This document shows positions 8,980-17,723 of a stretch of 64,000 nucleotides of DNA, one piece after another. Under the pieces are notes generated by a model. It searched no databases, was not told where the DNA came from, and saw nothing but the letters and a program-made list of their open reading frames with translations. Position numbers and translations under genes: made by a program. Origin of the DNA: Pseudomonas syringae CC1557 (GTDB taxonomy: Bacteria > Pseudomonadota > Gammaproteobacteria > Pseudomonadales > Pseudomonadaceae); contig NZ_CP007014.1 in the NCBI RefSeq assembly GCF_000452705.1, forward strand, positions 3,845,501 through 3,909,500, read 5' to 3'. How positions within the stretch are numbered: the first letter of the stretch is position 1; the number at the start of each line of letters is the position of its first letter.

Positions 8980-9228
8980 ATGGCCAGACGCTTGCTGCCC
9001 GTTGTTGCCACTTTGCTGACCTGCCTCAGCGCCTTTTCCGTGTCAGCCGCTGACAAGGAAAACCCTCTGCCCGAGACGTCGAGCGAGCGCCGCGTGCAGG
9101 TCGATACCCAGCGCGACAGCATCACGGGCGCTGACAGTACCGCTCAAAAAACATCCGGCGGCGCGCAGGCGATTATCGATGCCCCGATCGAAACCGCAGA
9201 CGCACCTGCCGGCAACGAAAAGCGCTGA
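8980..9228 (+). CDS. Small exported protein of unknown function
   Basis: This 82-residue protein begins MARRLLPVVATLLTCLSAFS and has a clear Sec signal peptide cleaved after VSAA. The mature part of about 58 residues is polar and low in hydrophobics, without cysteines, and probably disordered. CGGAG lies 9 bases before the ATG at 8980. The start at 8917 is rejected because it lies in the upstream hairpin. It is 53 bp ahead of, and probably co-transcribed with, the beta-glucosidase gene. I do not recognise the family. Confidence 0.7.
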   Translation: MARRLLPVVATLLTCLSAFSVSAADKENPLPETSSERRVQVDTQRDSITGADSTAQKTSGGAQAIIDAPIETADAPAGNEKR

Positions 9229-9281
9229 GCCGGGCATTGACGCACATCACCTCCCCAAGGCATTACGTAAGGAATAGCTCC

Positions 9282-11978
9282 GTGTCCATGATCAAACAAG
9301 GCTTAGGCTTGAGCGTACTCGCGCTCAGTGTGGCCCAGGCAAGCACCGTGCTCGCCGTGACCCCGATGACAGGCAACGAAGTCGAGGCGCGAGTCGGCGC
9401 CATGCTGGATAACATGACGCAGTCGGAGAAGATCAATTTCTCGCGCGTCGACGACGGACGAATGATCCCCAAGCTGGATAAATTCAACCTGCAAGGCACG
9501 GTCGCCTACGATTCGGCGATGGGTGTACTGGTCGGCGGCAAGACGTTCGGCGCACAGTACCCTTCGCCCTCCGCCCTGGCGGCAACCTGGAGCATCAACC
9601 GGGCCAAGGAATTCGGTCTGGCCATCGGCTACGAAACCCGCATCGCGGGCGGTCAGCAGATGCTGTCGCCCGCCATCAACCTGTACCGGACGCCTTTCAA
9701 CGGCCGGGCAGCCGAGTACATGAGCGGCGAAGATCCGTTCCTTGGTGCGGTGTTGGCGCCTGCGGTGACCAACGGTATTCAGGTTCAAGGCGTCCAGGCG
9801 GCTGCCAAGCATTACCTGATGAACGAGCAGGAAGCGAACCGTCACTATCTGGATGTGAAGATCGACGAGCGCGCGATGCAGGAACTGTATCTGCCTGGCT
9901 TCGAGTCGCTGGTCAAGAACTCAAATATCGCGTCGATCATGTGCGGCTACAACAAGATCAACGGCGAATACGCCTGTGAAAACCATCACCTCATCACCGA
10001 TATCCTGAAAGGCCAATGGGGCTTTCAAGGTAACGTCATGAGCGATTTCAATTCGGTTCAGGACGCCTTCAAGGGCGCGTGGGCAGGCACCGACATCGAC
10101 ATGCCGAGCGGGCTTCAGTTTACCGAAGCCAAACTGCTGCCCTATGTCTGGAACGGTCAGTTGCACCAGAACGTGATCGACGACAAGGTGCGCAGAAACC
10201 TGCGGGCGCTGGTCAGTTACGGGTTTGATAAAGGCATTAACAAGGCGCAGCCTCTCGAACATCGCGAGTACGGCCAACTGGCCGCACTGAACGTTGCCCG
10301 GGAAGCCATCGTGCTGCTGCGCAATGAGCCTGTAGACGGACAAAAGCCGCTGCTGCCACTGCCTAGAAGCGCAAAGATCGCGGTGATCGGTGATATGGCC
10401 GTACAACCACCCACCGCACCGTTCGGCACCGCTTACTCGGCGCCAGCCAGCTATGTCACTGAAGTGAGCGGGCTCAAGCAACTGGCGTCAAATGCATCGA
10501 ACGTCGACTACCTGCCGCAGATGAGCCTGAATCCGAAATCGTCGGTCTGGTATCAGCCAGGTACCGACAAACAGGCCATCAGCAATACCGGCGTAAAAGC
10601 CGAGTATTACGCCAATACCTCGTTGTCGGGCGATCCGGTGGCCACGCGCATCGAGCCGGGCGTCAACCTGGACTGGATCACCAGCACCAATACCACCGAT
10701 AACGGCGCCAGCACGGTCAGCGGCTATACCCCTTCGCCAGGTTCGTTCTCTGCCCGTTTCACCGGCAAGATCAAACCGACGATCTCGGGTCCACATGTGT
10801 TCAAGGTGCGTGCCGATGGTCCTTACAAACTGTGGATCAACGACGAGCTGGTGCTTGAAGATGAAGGCGCACAAGTCTCGTTCGACCTGATTCCAGTTGT
10901 GCCGCGCACCGTCAAGACACCGAATCTCAAGGCGGGTACCGAATACAACGTACGTCTGGAATATCGCCGGATGAAGGGCAACTTCACCCCGGTACTGGGT
11001 GGCATGAACGGCGTACAGATGAGCTGGGCTTCGTTGCGTCCGCCGAAGAATCTGGCTGATTACGATGCTGTGGTGGTAGCAGCAGGCAGCAACTTCGAAT
11101 ACGAAGGTGAATCTCTTGATCACCCGTTCGAACTGCCGCAGTTCCAGTCCGAGTTGATCAGCTTCATTCAGAAAGCCAACCCGAAAACCATCGTGGTCAT
11201 GCACGGCGGTGGCGGTATGGACATGCAACCTTGGGCAGACAAGGTGGCCGCATCGCTGCACGCCTGGTTCCCGGGTCAGCAAGGTGGGCAGGCCTTGGCC
11301 GAGATCCTGTACGGCAAGGTCAACCCATCGGGCAAACTGCCTATCACGCTGGACAAGAAGGCGCAGGACAACCCGAGTTACGCATCGTATTCAAACCCGG
11401 TGCCGTACTATTTCAGCAGTGCTAATCCACCCGTTGAAATGACCTACAGCGAAGGCCTTTACCTGGGCTACCGCGGCTACGACAAGAAGCACACCAAGCC
11501 GCTGTACCCGTTCGGTTTCGGGCTGTCTTACACCACGTACGCGTACAGCGATCTGAAGCTGTCGAGCAACGTACTGGCCCCGGGTGCGACCATTCAGGCC
11601 AGCTTTACGGTCACCAACACGGGCGACAAGGCCGGTTTTGAAGTGGCGCAACTGTACGTGCAACCTTCCAAACCGCAGGTTGATCGCCCCGAGAAAGAGT
11701 TGAAAGGCTTTTCCAAGGTTTACCTGAAGCCTGGCGAAAGCAAGACCGTCACGATAGCGCTGGATTCGCGTTCGTTCGCTTACTACTCCGCCGATTCAGT
11801 GAGCTGGAATGTTGACCCTGGCAAGTTCAAAGTGCTGGTGGGCAAGGACTCGGAAAGTCTGACCCTCGACCGCACAGTGGTAGCACTTTATCCCGAAAAG
11901 TTGACCACTCGCGATTCCAACCCCCTGCCAATACCGCTGCGCAACGCAGTACAAGTCAAGCCAGAACAGGCTTACTAA
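9282..11978 (+). CDS. Secreted GH3 beta-glucosidase with PA14 insert
   Basis: This 898-residue glycoside hydrolase family 3 enzyme starts with a signal peptide (MIKQGLGLSVLALSVAQAST, cleaved near VLA). The GH3 N-terminal barrel (about 30-310) carries the nucleophile Asp in VMSDFNSVQDAF (about residue 255) and AAKHYLMNEQE. The C-terminal alpha/beta domain is split by a PA14 domain (about 436-583, VKAEYYAN to GGMNGVQMSW), a carbohydrate-binding insert seen in some beta-glucosidases. An Fn3-like domain (about 760-870) ends it. It should hydrolyse beta-linked glucosides such as plant cell-wall oligomers or phenolic glucosides in the periplasm or outside. The GTG at 9282 with AAGGA 8 bases before it is preferred; a TTG at 9237 lacks a ribosome site. 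No transporter for the product is adjacent. Confidence 0.9.
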   Translation: MSMIKQGLGLSVLALSVAQASTVLAVTPMTGNEVEARVGAMLDNMTQSEKINFSRVDDGRMIPKLDKFNLQGTVAYDSAMGVLVGGKTFGAQYPSPSALAATWSINRAKEFGLAIGYETRIAGGQQMLSPAINLYRTPFNGRAAEYMSGEDPFLGAVLAPAVTNGIQVQGVQAAAKHYLMNEQEANRHYLDVKIDERAMQELYLPGFESLVKNSNIASIMCGYNKINGEYACENHHLITDILKGQWGFQGNVMSDFNSVQDAFKGAWAGTDIDMPSGLQFTEAKLLPYVWNGQLHQNVIDDKVRRNLRALVSYGFDKGINKAQPLEHREYGQLAALNVAREAIVLLRNEPVDGQKPLLPLPRSAKIAVIGDMAVQPPTAPFGTAYSAPASYVTEVSGLKQLASNASNVDYLPQMSLNPKSSVWYQPGTDKQAISNTGVKAEYYANTSLSGDPVATRIEPGVNLDWITSTNTTDNGASTVSGYTPSPGSFSARFTGKIKPTISGPHVFKVRADGPYKLWINDELVLEDEGAQVSFDLIPVVPRTVKTPNLKAGTEYNVRLEYRRMKGNFTPVLGGMNGVQMSWASLRPPKNLADYDAVVVAAGSNFEYEGESLDHPFELPQFQSELISFIQKANPKTIVVMHGGGGMDMQPWADKVAASLHAWFPGQQGGQALAEILYGKVNPSGKLPITLDKKAQDNPSYASYSNPVPYYFSSANPPVEMTYSEGLYLGYRGYDKKHTKPLYPFGFGLSYTTYAYSDLKLSSNVLAPGATIQASFTVTNTGDKAGFEVAQLYVQPSKPQVDRPEKELKGFSKVYLKPGESKTVTIALDSRSFAYYSADSVSWNVDPGKFKVLVGKDSESLTLDRTVVALYPEKLTTRDSNPLPIPLRNAVQVKPEQAY

Positions 11979-12038
11979 GCAGCAATAGTCAGTCAGCAAG
12001 CGTGATCGGTGGTCGAAAGGCCACCGATTGCGTGACTG

Positions 12039-12683
12039 CTAATCAATGGTTGCCTGGCGCTTTGTCAGATCCTGCGCCAGTCGCTCCAGAAACCTCGCAA
12101 ATGCCCCTTCTATCTGGACGTCACCCGGCGACCGGAGCCATTGAATCTGCATACCGTCCATCATCGAAGCTATCTCCACACTGATCTGCTTTACGTCGAT
12201 GTCCGGTCGAATGGCACCTGTCTTGACCAGCGAATTCAGATGAGCCTGAAGATGGCCGTGAACAATCCCGAAACGTTCGCTGAACCAACGGTGCGCCGGG
12301 TGCGTGACCGACAGGCTTTCCGTGTTGATGATCATCAACGCCTGGCTGACCGAGGCATCCTCAATGCTGAAACTCATGACCAGTTTCAGGAACGAGATGA
12401 AGCCTTGCAAAGAGCCGTCCTGATCCGCTTCCTGCAGTCTTGAGGCAACATACTGGTCGCGATGTTCAAGAACGGCCTGCAGCAGCGCTAACTTGTTTGG
12501 AAAGTGATGCAACAAGCCTACTTGTGAGATACCGGCAACTTTGGCGATATTTGTCAGTGAGGCACCGGCATACCCATCTCGCGCGAAAATGATCATGGCC
12601 GCTTTGATGATCTCGACCTTACGCAGATCGCCTTTGGGGATACGGCGTCTGGCTGGCAGAGGTGGATCGGACTTCACAAACAT
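12039..12683 (-). CDS. TetR-family transcriptional regulator
   Basis: This 214-residue protein has a TetR helix-turn-helix at about residues 20-68: KVEIIKAAMIIFARDGYAGA, then SLTNIAKVAGISQVGLLHHF and PNKLALLQAVLEHRD. The C-terminal ligand domain (SFLKLVMSFSIEDASVSQAL, MMDGMQIQWLRSPGDV) resembles BetI-type or TetR_C_6 regulators. It is convergent with the GH3 gene and has no obvious target next to it. It may regulate the beta-glucosidase, but that is inference. The ribosome site is poor; there is no better in-frame ATG. Confidence 0.85.
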   Translation of the reverse strand: MFVKSDPPLPARRRIPKGDLRKVEIIKAAMIIFARDGYAGASLTNIAKVAGISQVGLLHHFPNKLALLQAVLEHRDQYVASRLQEADQDGSLQGFISFLKLVMSFSIEDASVSQALMIINTESLSVTHPAHRWFSERFGIVHGHLQAHLNSLVKTGAIRPDIDVKQISVEIASMMDGMQIQWLRSPGDVQIEGAFARFLERLAQDLTKRQATID

Positions 12684-13276
12684 AGGGGGCGTACTGTTCG
12701 CATAGGGGTCATCATTCCTTCCTCCCCGTTAACCGCCTTCAGACTCTGGATCTCAGGCAGACAGAAAAGGCCATATTGCGTCTCTGCAAATATGAAATCG
12801 TAGCACGTAGCCGTCCCCGGCCCTGTACGAAAAGTCGGTGCGCGAAGACAGGTGACCGAAAGAGCGCTTGTCGTGCCAATACTGCGTTGGCATGCCGTTC
12901 TTGACGCTCTGCGTCATCTGGCTGCGGGCAATGAGCACCAAGTTGTCCCACCGGCCATTCACCGGCACTCAAAGGCTGCCTTTCCCGTTAATGATCACAT
13001 GCCTTGATGCGCAAAATGCTGCGCATGCAATAGCCAGCAAAACAGGCAGCGACATACATCTCGGGCCCAGCGGAAGATAAGAGGCACTTGCGCACAGGTG
13101 CGCAAACGCCTGCGCACTATTTCAAGATTTTCCACTTAAACCTGATCATCTTTTTTACATGAAACTCTTATCCCTATGTTTTAAAACAATAAAAATATTA
13201 GCGGCACATATTTTGGAATGTAGATCTCCCTTATATCGGGCGAAATGGCTCGTTTTCTGCGGAGAGAAGACCTCGC
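12684..13276. other. Gene-poor intergenic region between TetR regulator and effector gene
   Basis: There is no convincing gene. Apart from the REP-like copy at 12871-12916, a cluster of GCGCA motifs lies at 13087-13120 (TGCGCACAGGTGCGCA, a near-palindrome). From 13130 the DNA becomes AT-rich toward the effector gene and probably holds its promoter. Small frames on both strands here are translations of the repeat. Confidence 0.5.
12871..12916 (+). repeat. REP-like repeat, degenerate copy 2
   Basis: This matches TCGTGCC, then a decayed ACGCTCCGCGT, GGCATGC, then TGACGCTCTGCGTCA of the repeat family seen at 27304. Mismatches are concentrated in the first hairpin, so this is an old copy. Confidence 0.6.
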
Positions 13277-16200
13277 ATGACCGAAAAATACGGCACCCGC
13301 CAACAGCGACGTGCGACACACTTTCCAAAAACGCCTGCCACGGCCACCAGCCTGTGCCCCTTCCGAGGTCCGAACATCGCCATCGTGCCGGTGCGCTATG
13401 CGCTGGATCGCTCGCGCTACGACACTGATCCCAAGCAGCTGAAGCCGCTGACAAAAGATGGCAAATGGGCCCGCCTGCCGAAGCTGAAGACACGCAGCTA
13501 CACCTTGCGCCAGCTGTACGACGGTTACGTTTACGTATTCGACGAAACCGCCCAAACGCTGCATGAATACGTCGCCTCAGCCATCGGCGGCCATCTGAAC
13601 CGAATCGTCTGGACAGACGCGCACATCGGCAACGACCAGCGGAACAGTGCCAGCGACGGTCAGCCCTTTCTGCTCTACCCACGCAGCAATCTGTTGCACA
13701 TTGCCTTTTCGCCCGTACAGTGGACGTGGCGTCTCTGCGAGCACATGCGTTCCAACCCGCCAAGCCGCGCGTTATGGATGAAAGCGCTGGACCTGAAACG
13801 CTACTGCATCACCATGGCCGAGCCCGACACCCTGCCGCTGAACCGCATCGCCGAAGTGGTCGCGGATATCGACGAAGGTAAGGTGGTTGAAGATGGCCGT
13901 TTTGCAGATTCGGCGATTCCCACTGCTTGCCCGCCTTCGGATGACAATGTAACCCAAGCGCTGTTTTCACCACTGGGTGCCGACGTCTTTTGGCGGGGCA
14001 GCGTCGACGATCAGGACAGTTCGCTGCTCATCGCCCTCGACGATCCGCTCGCCGTTTTCAACGACCTGGGCATGCAGTTGGCGGCCGATCAGGCGGCATA
14101 CCTGAACTGGCAGGCCGAACACGAACACAAGATCCAGATCGCCCAGACCGTCACCACGCTGTGTGGCGCGGAAAGCGAGCAGGAGAAACTGCCCGCCTCG
14201 GTGCGTGGCAATACGCTACTCACACATCAGTACCTGAGCGACGTCGAAGCATATTTCGAGCAATGCATCCTCGAAGAAGCGCAGATCAGCAGCAGCTCGG
14301 CTCCCGGCGACTTTCTGCTGCTGCCGGACATGTTCAAAAGCCTCGACCTGCGTAAAGCGATCGAAGCCCGTTATGGCAGCGCACCCTCGGAACAAGGCCT
14401 GCAAGTCTGGAAAGATCGCCACAAATGGCGGCGCGAAGTCGATCTGAACGGTGCGCGTCAGTACCTGTTGCAGCATCTATCGACCGGCGAAAAAGGGCTG
14501 CAACAGGTGCGTGACACGCAAAGCGATTTCCAGCATTGGGCGACACGCCTGGGCACCGAACCGCTTAAGCTGTTCATTGACACCACAAACCCGAAAAACC
14601 TGCTGTATTTGCAGATGATCATGCTCAACCTGCAGATCATCTACGCTCAGGACGACGCCGCAAACGCCTGGCTCGCCGAGCAGGAAGCCAACACCAGCAG
14701 CCTGTTCGGCACCTTGCGCTATGGTTTTTCGCCCACCCTGAAACACGCCCTGCATCAAGAAGCCGATGCGCTGCTCAACGGCCTCGGCGACGTCACCAAC
14801 CTGGCCACCCGCGTCGGCGAACTCAATGGCGCGCTTAATCACCAGGGCTTCGCCGACAAACCGTGGATGAAGTCGCTGAAACAGTCGGCTCAAGACACCT
14901 TCAAAGCACTTGGCGAACTTTCCAGCGGCGCAGGCAAGGCGACACTCGAAAGCATCCTGCTGGCCTGGGTGCCCATCGACAGCCGTCTCACGGTGGGCAA
15001 ACAGCAGAACATCGTTGCGTTGATTCGCACGCTGCTGATCGGCCAGGTTCTGCTCGACTCGCCAGCACGCATCGCGATTAATCAGCACGTTATTACACAA
15101 CTGAAACAGTGGATACGCGAGTGGCGGGTGCTCGACAAACAGATCAGTGATACGCGCCGTAGCTGGCAATATCCAACTGCCTACCAACCCCGCAAAAGCA
15201 TCGCACGCGACCTGGCGGCCCATCAGCAGAAACTGCGCGCGCATGAACTGAGCCTGCCTGCCCTGCTCGACTTCCAGAACAACGAGTATGCAAAACAGTT
15301 GCAGAGCGAGATCCGCCAGTACGCCCAGACCGGCAAAGACTGGCTCGCCCAGGCCAAACGCTGGATCGACAACCTGGGCGGTATTGCAGGCTCGATCACG
15401 TGGGGCGTGATCATGCTCAACTTCATCAACACCGCCCTCACCTACCGGGACCTGACGAGGGACGGTGATTTCAGTGTGAAGGACATTGGCAAAGTCACTT
15501 ACGGGTTGGGGTATAGCTTCAACTTGCTGATGGCGGTGTATGTCGAGGCGCCCTGGAACGCGATCAAGAATGCGAAGCCAGTGCTGATTGATGGCAAGAA
15601 TGTCGGGATTCTTGACAAGTCGGCGGCTTACTGGAAGGCGAAAGGCAATGTCGCATGGGCGGAAGCTATAGGTGGGTTCAGAGGCTCGATGATAGCGATG
15701 GGGGCGTTTGGGATAGCAGCGGCTACGTTGGAATTAAAAGATATTTCTGAAGATTTTAACGCCGCTAGAACATTACAAGAAAAAACCGCTATTGCTGTAA
15801 AGGGCATCGCTGTATTCGCAATGGGGGCAGGTTCAATCATTCAGCTACTTGCAGGAGTTTCTCCTGCCAGCACACCTACAATTATTGCAACTGGCTCATG
15901 GTTCAGTGTCGCGCTGCTGGTGGCCGGTTTTATTTACCTCTTTGCTACAATGGCCTTGAATTATTTTAAGCAAGACAGTATCGGCTGGTGGCTACGCAGG
16001 TGCTGTTGGTCGAGGACCATAGACTATCGGTACCCCGACTCTACCAAGGGAAAGTATGAAGAAGCTCGCGCACTACTGGAGATTCAATTATCACCTCAAA
16101 TTTATGTAAAAAGCACTGTACATTATGAAGACCGTTATCTTGGTAAAGGCGATTACATAAGCGTAGCAGTGCAAAACGGCGCGGGGGTACACGTACGCCT

Positions 16201-16663
16201 GCCGGGCATGGTAAGAGGGCACTCCGTACATTTCAACGTTATCAGCAGCAAAAGACCATGGGGTGTATTGCCTGTAGAAAAGATAGATCACCCAATACAT
16301 GAAAGCTTTCTGGACCGAGGGCAATTTAAGAAGGCTGAGCAGTTCGGGACACTTACCAACACGCCGTCGGGCAAAGCGAGCGAAGACTTAACGTTCCCCC
16401 GGATGCCACCCGAGAACGAAGACGTCATCTGGGAAACCTGGGTGCCACTCGACAAGGGCGCAACGTATCTGGAGTTGCAAATCTGGTACCCGACCACCCT
16501 GATAAGTCCCGGCGGGGATGATCGTGGTTATCTGTTTCAGATGGAGCTGGGCATAAGAGGCGATACTGACGTTGATGGTTTGGATACTGTGGAACTTGAA
16601 GTAAAAGCCTCCAGCAGGATGGGTTCCCTCACCCTGGAAGTCGCAGAGAGCACACCGGTATGA
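13277..16663 (+). CDS. VasX/BTH_I2691-family type VI secretion effector, putative membrane toxin
   Basis: This 1128-residue protein has an N-terminal domain with CPFRGPNIAIVPVRYAL (residues about 33-49) and YTLRQLYDGYVYVFDETAQT (about 74-94), typical of the VasX N-terminal / BTH_I2691 T6SS effector family. A long helical middle follows. Hydrophobic segments lie at about 703-722, 752-764, 802-818, 836-855 and 866-888, compatible with a pore-forming toxin. The C-terminal 230 residues look beta-rich. VasX-type effectors ride on T6SS and depolarise target membranes. No vgrG, PAAR or chaperone is in the window, so it is an orphan effector. From about 15,700 the DNA is AT-richer than the 5' part, suggesting modular exchange of the toxin end. 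The gene overlaps the next by 4 bp. Confidence 0.8.
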   Translation: MTEKYGTRQQRRATHFPKTPATATSLCPFRGPNIAIVPVRYALDRSRYDTDPKQLKPLTKDGKWARLPKLKTRSYTLRQLYDGYVYVFDETAQTLHEYVASAIGGHLNRIVWTDAHIGNDQRNSASDGQPFLLYPRSNLLHIAFSPVQWTWRLCEHMRSNPPSRALWMKALDLKRYCITMAEPDTLPLNRIAEVVADIDEGKVVEDGRFADSAIPTACPPSDDNVTQALFSPLGADVFWRGSVDDQDSSLLIALDDPLAVFNDLGMQLAADQAAYLNWQAEHEHKIQIAQTVTTLCGAESEQEKLPASVRGNTLLTHQYLSDVEAYFEQCILEEAQISSSSAPGDFLLLPDMFKSLDLRKAIEARYGSAPSEQGLQVWKDRHKWRREVDLNGARQYLLQHLSTGEKGLQQVRDTQSDFQHWATRLGTEPLKLFIDTTNPKNLLYLQMIMLNLQIIYAQDDAANAWLAEQEANTSSLFGTLRYGFSPTLKHALHQEADALLNGLGDVTNLATRVGELNGALNHQGFADKPWMKSLKQSAQDTFKALGELSSGAGKATLESILLAWVPIDSRLTVGKQQNIVALIRTLLIGQVLLDSPARIAINQHVITQLKQWIREWRVLDKQISDTRRSWQYPTAYQPRKSIARDLAAHQQKLRAHELSLPALLDFQNNEYAKQLQSEIRQYAQTGKDWLAQAKRWIDNLGGIAGSITWGVIMLNFINTALTYRDLTRDGDFSVKDIGKVTYGLGYSFNLLMAVYVEAPWNAIKNAKPVLIDGKNVGILDKSAAYWKAKGNVAWAEAIGGFRGSMIAMGAFGIAAATLELKDISEDFNAARTLQEKTAIAVKGIAVFAMGAGSIIQLLAGVSPASTPTIIATGSWFSVALLVAGFIYLFATMALNYFKQDSIGWWLRRCCWSRTIDYRYPDSTKGKYEEARALLEIQLSPQIYVKSTVHYEDRYLGKGDYISVAVQNGAGVHVRLPGMVRGHSVHFNVISSKRPWGVLPVEKIDHPIHESFLDRGQFKKAEQFGTLTNTPSGKASEDLTFPRMPPENEDVIWETWVPLDKGATYLELQIWYPTTLISPGGDDRGYLFQMELGIRGDTDVDGLDTVELEVKASSRMGSLTLEVAESTPV

Positions 16664-17343
16664 CTCAGCAAGAAACAGCCTTGGATCTGCCGAAAAGCAA
16701 AGACCTTTTAAACTGGAAAATCAAAACACTTGCGAGAGCGCCTAAAGAGATCATGATCACGCAGCTTGGATTTACTGCCATCTATCTAGTCGCGTGCTCA
16801 CTTTATATCTGGGGGAGCTGGAAACCATTTGTAGAAACTCCCCAATTACTGGTGGGCACGATATTAGCGCTTGCAGGTATTCTTGCCTATTTCGTAGGCC
16901 TGCTCATACGCCAGAAAACCATCTACAACTACAACATCAAAACCGACCGAGCCTCTGTCGAGTACTGCCTCCACTACCCCGACTTCGCGTCCGGCCTGTT
17001 CAAAGGCATCGCCCTGTTCGTCATCATGATGTTCGTTCTTGTCGCCCTGATCACCGGCTCGCTACTCTTCCTGGTCGGCCCGGTAGCCATCGCGTTCATC
17101 GCAGCCATCAAGCTACTGAGCTGGGAAAACCCCGTTCATCATGAACGGGGCCTGCCATGGGGCGAGTACAACTTCGTCACCGTCGACCGCAAGCGTCTGA
17201 TGATCGTCACCCACCGCACTGACATCACGCTGGGCTTCGAGGCTCGATTCAAGCACGAGGTACTGTTCAAGAAATACCTGAACTTCCTCCACACCGTGCT
17301 CCCCTCCACTGCTGAGTTCACCGAAAAGGCCTGGAAAGGGTGA
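16660..17343 (+). CDS. Membrane protein, candidate immunity protein to the upstream effector
   Basis: This 227-residue protein has predicted membrane helices at about residues 34-50, 62-84, 118-137 and 138-150, a cytoplasmic N-terminus, and a soluble C-terminal part of about 70 residues ending TEFTEKAWKG. It resembles no enzyme I know. Its ATG overlaps the effector TGA (ATGA), so both are made together. Immunity proteins to VasX-like pore formers (for example TsiV2) are small inner-membrane proteins encoded directly downstream, which is the basis of the call. The first 250 bases are AT-richer than the rest, as is the effector's 3' end. Confidence 0.7.
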   Translation: MTQQETALDLPKSKDLLNWKIKTLARAPKEIMITQLGFTAIYLVACSLYIWGSWKPFVETPQLLVGTILALAGILAYFVGLLIRQKTIYNYNIKTDRASVEYCLHYPDFASGLFKGIALFVIMMFVLVALITGSLLFLVGPVAIAFIAAIKLLSWENPVHHERGLPWGEYNFVTVDRKRLMIVTHRTDITLGFEARFKHEVLFKKYLNFLHTVLPSTAEFTEKAWKG

Positions 17344-17723
17344 CAGGTTTCTATCATCCGGATATCGGTCAGGTCTGCGAGCAACACGTTCCTAAAGAAA
17401 CCAGAGCAGAAGCCGATGTGTAGCAAGAACACTGGCTGTGATTTTTCAAGTGAATTACAGCGATTTTCGCAACAGGCTGCCAAAACACTGTAATTTGCCA
17501 GCCTCTGCTCGCCCGTGATTCCGGTCCATCGAAGTGTGTTCAGGCGGCATTGTATGGTGATCGCCATAGAAAACATCTTTTACCTGATCGGGACTGCAAC
17601 ACGCTTTAAACTGCCTCCAACGCAAAGCAAACGCAAACCTCGATAAACTTCTGATTCAATTGCTCAAAGCAGGTCGCGAACACGCCAGCCTGTCAAACAC
17701 TTTACCTGTGAGCCGGAGGCGCT
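17344..17723. other. Intergenic region, no gene seen
   Basis: This is about 380 bp between the immunity-like gene and the sensor kinase. I see no coding frame with a plausible start and codon use, no RNA gene and no clear terminator. The promoter of the kinase gene is expected in the AT-richer part at 17570-17690. Confidence 0.5.

Noticed and set aside
12753..12968. Minus-strand open frame of 71 codons
   Set aside because: Its middle is the translation of the REP-like repeat at 12871-12916; there is no ribosome site.
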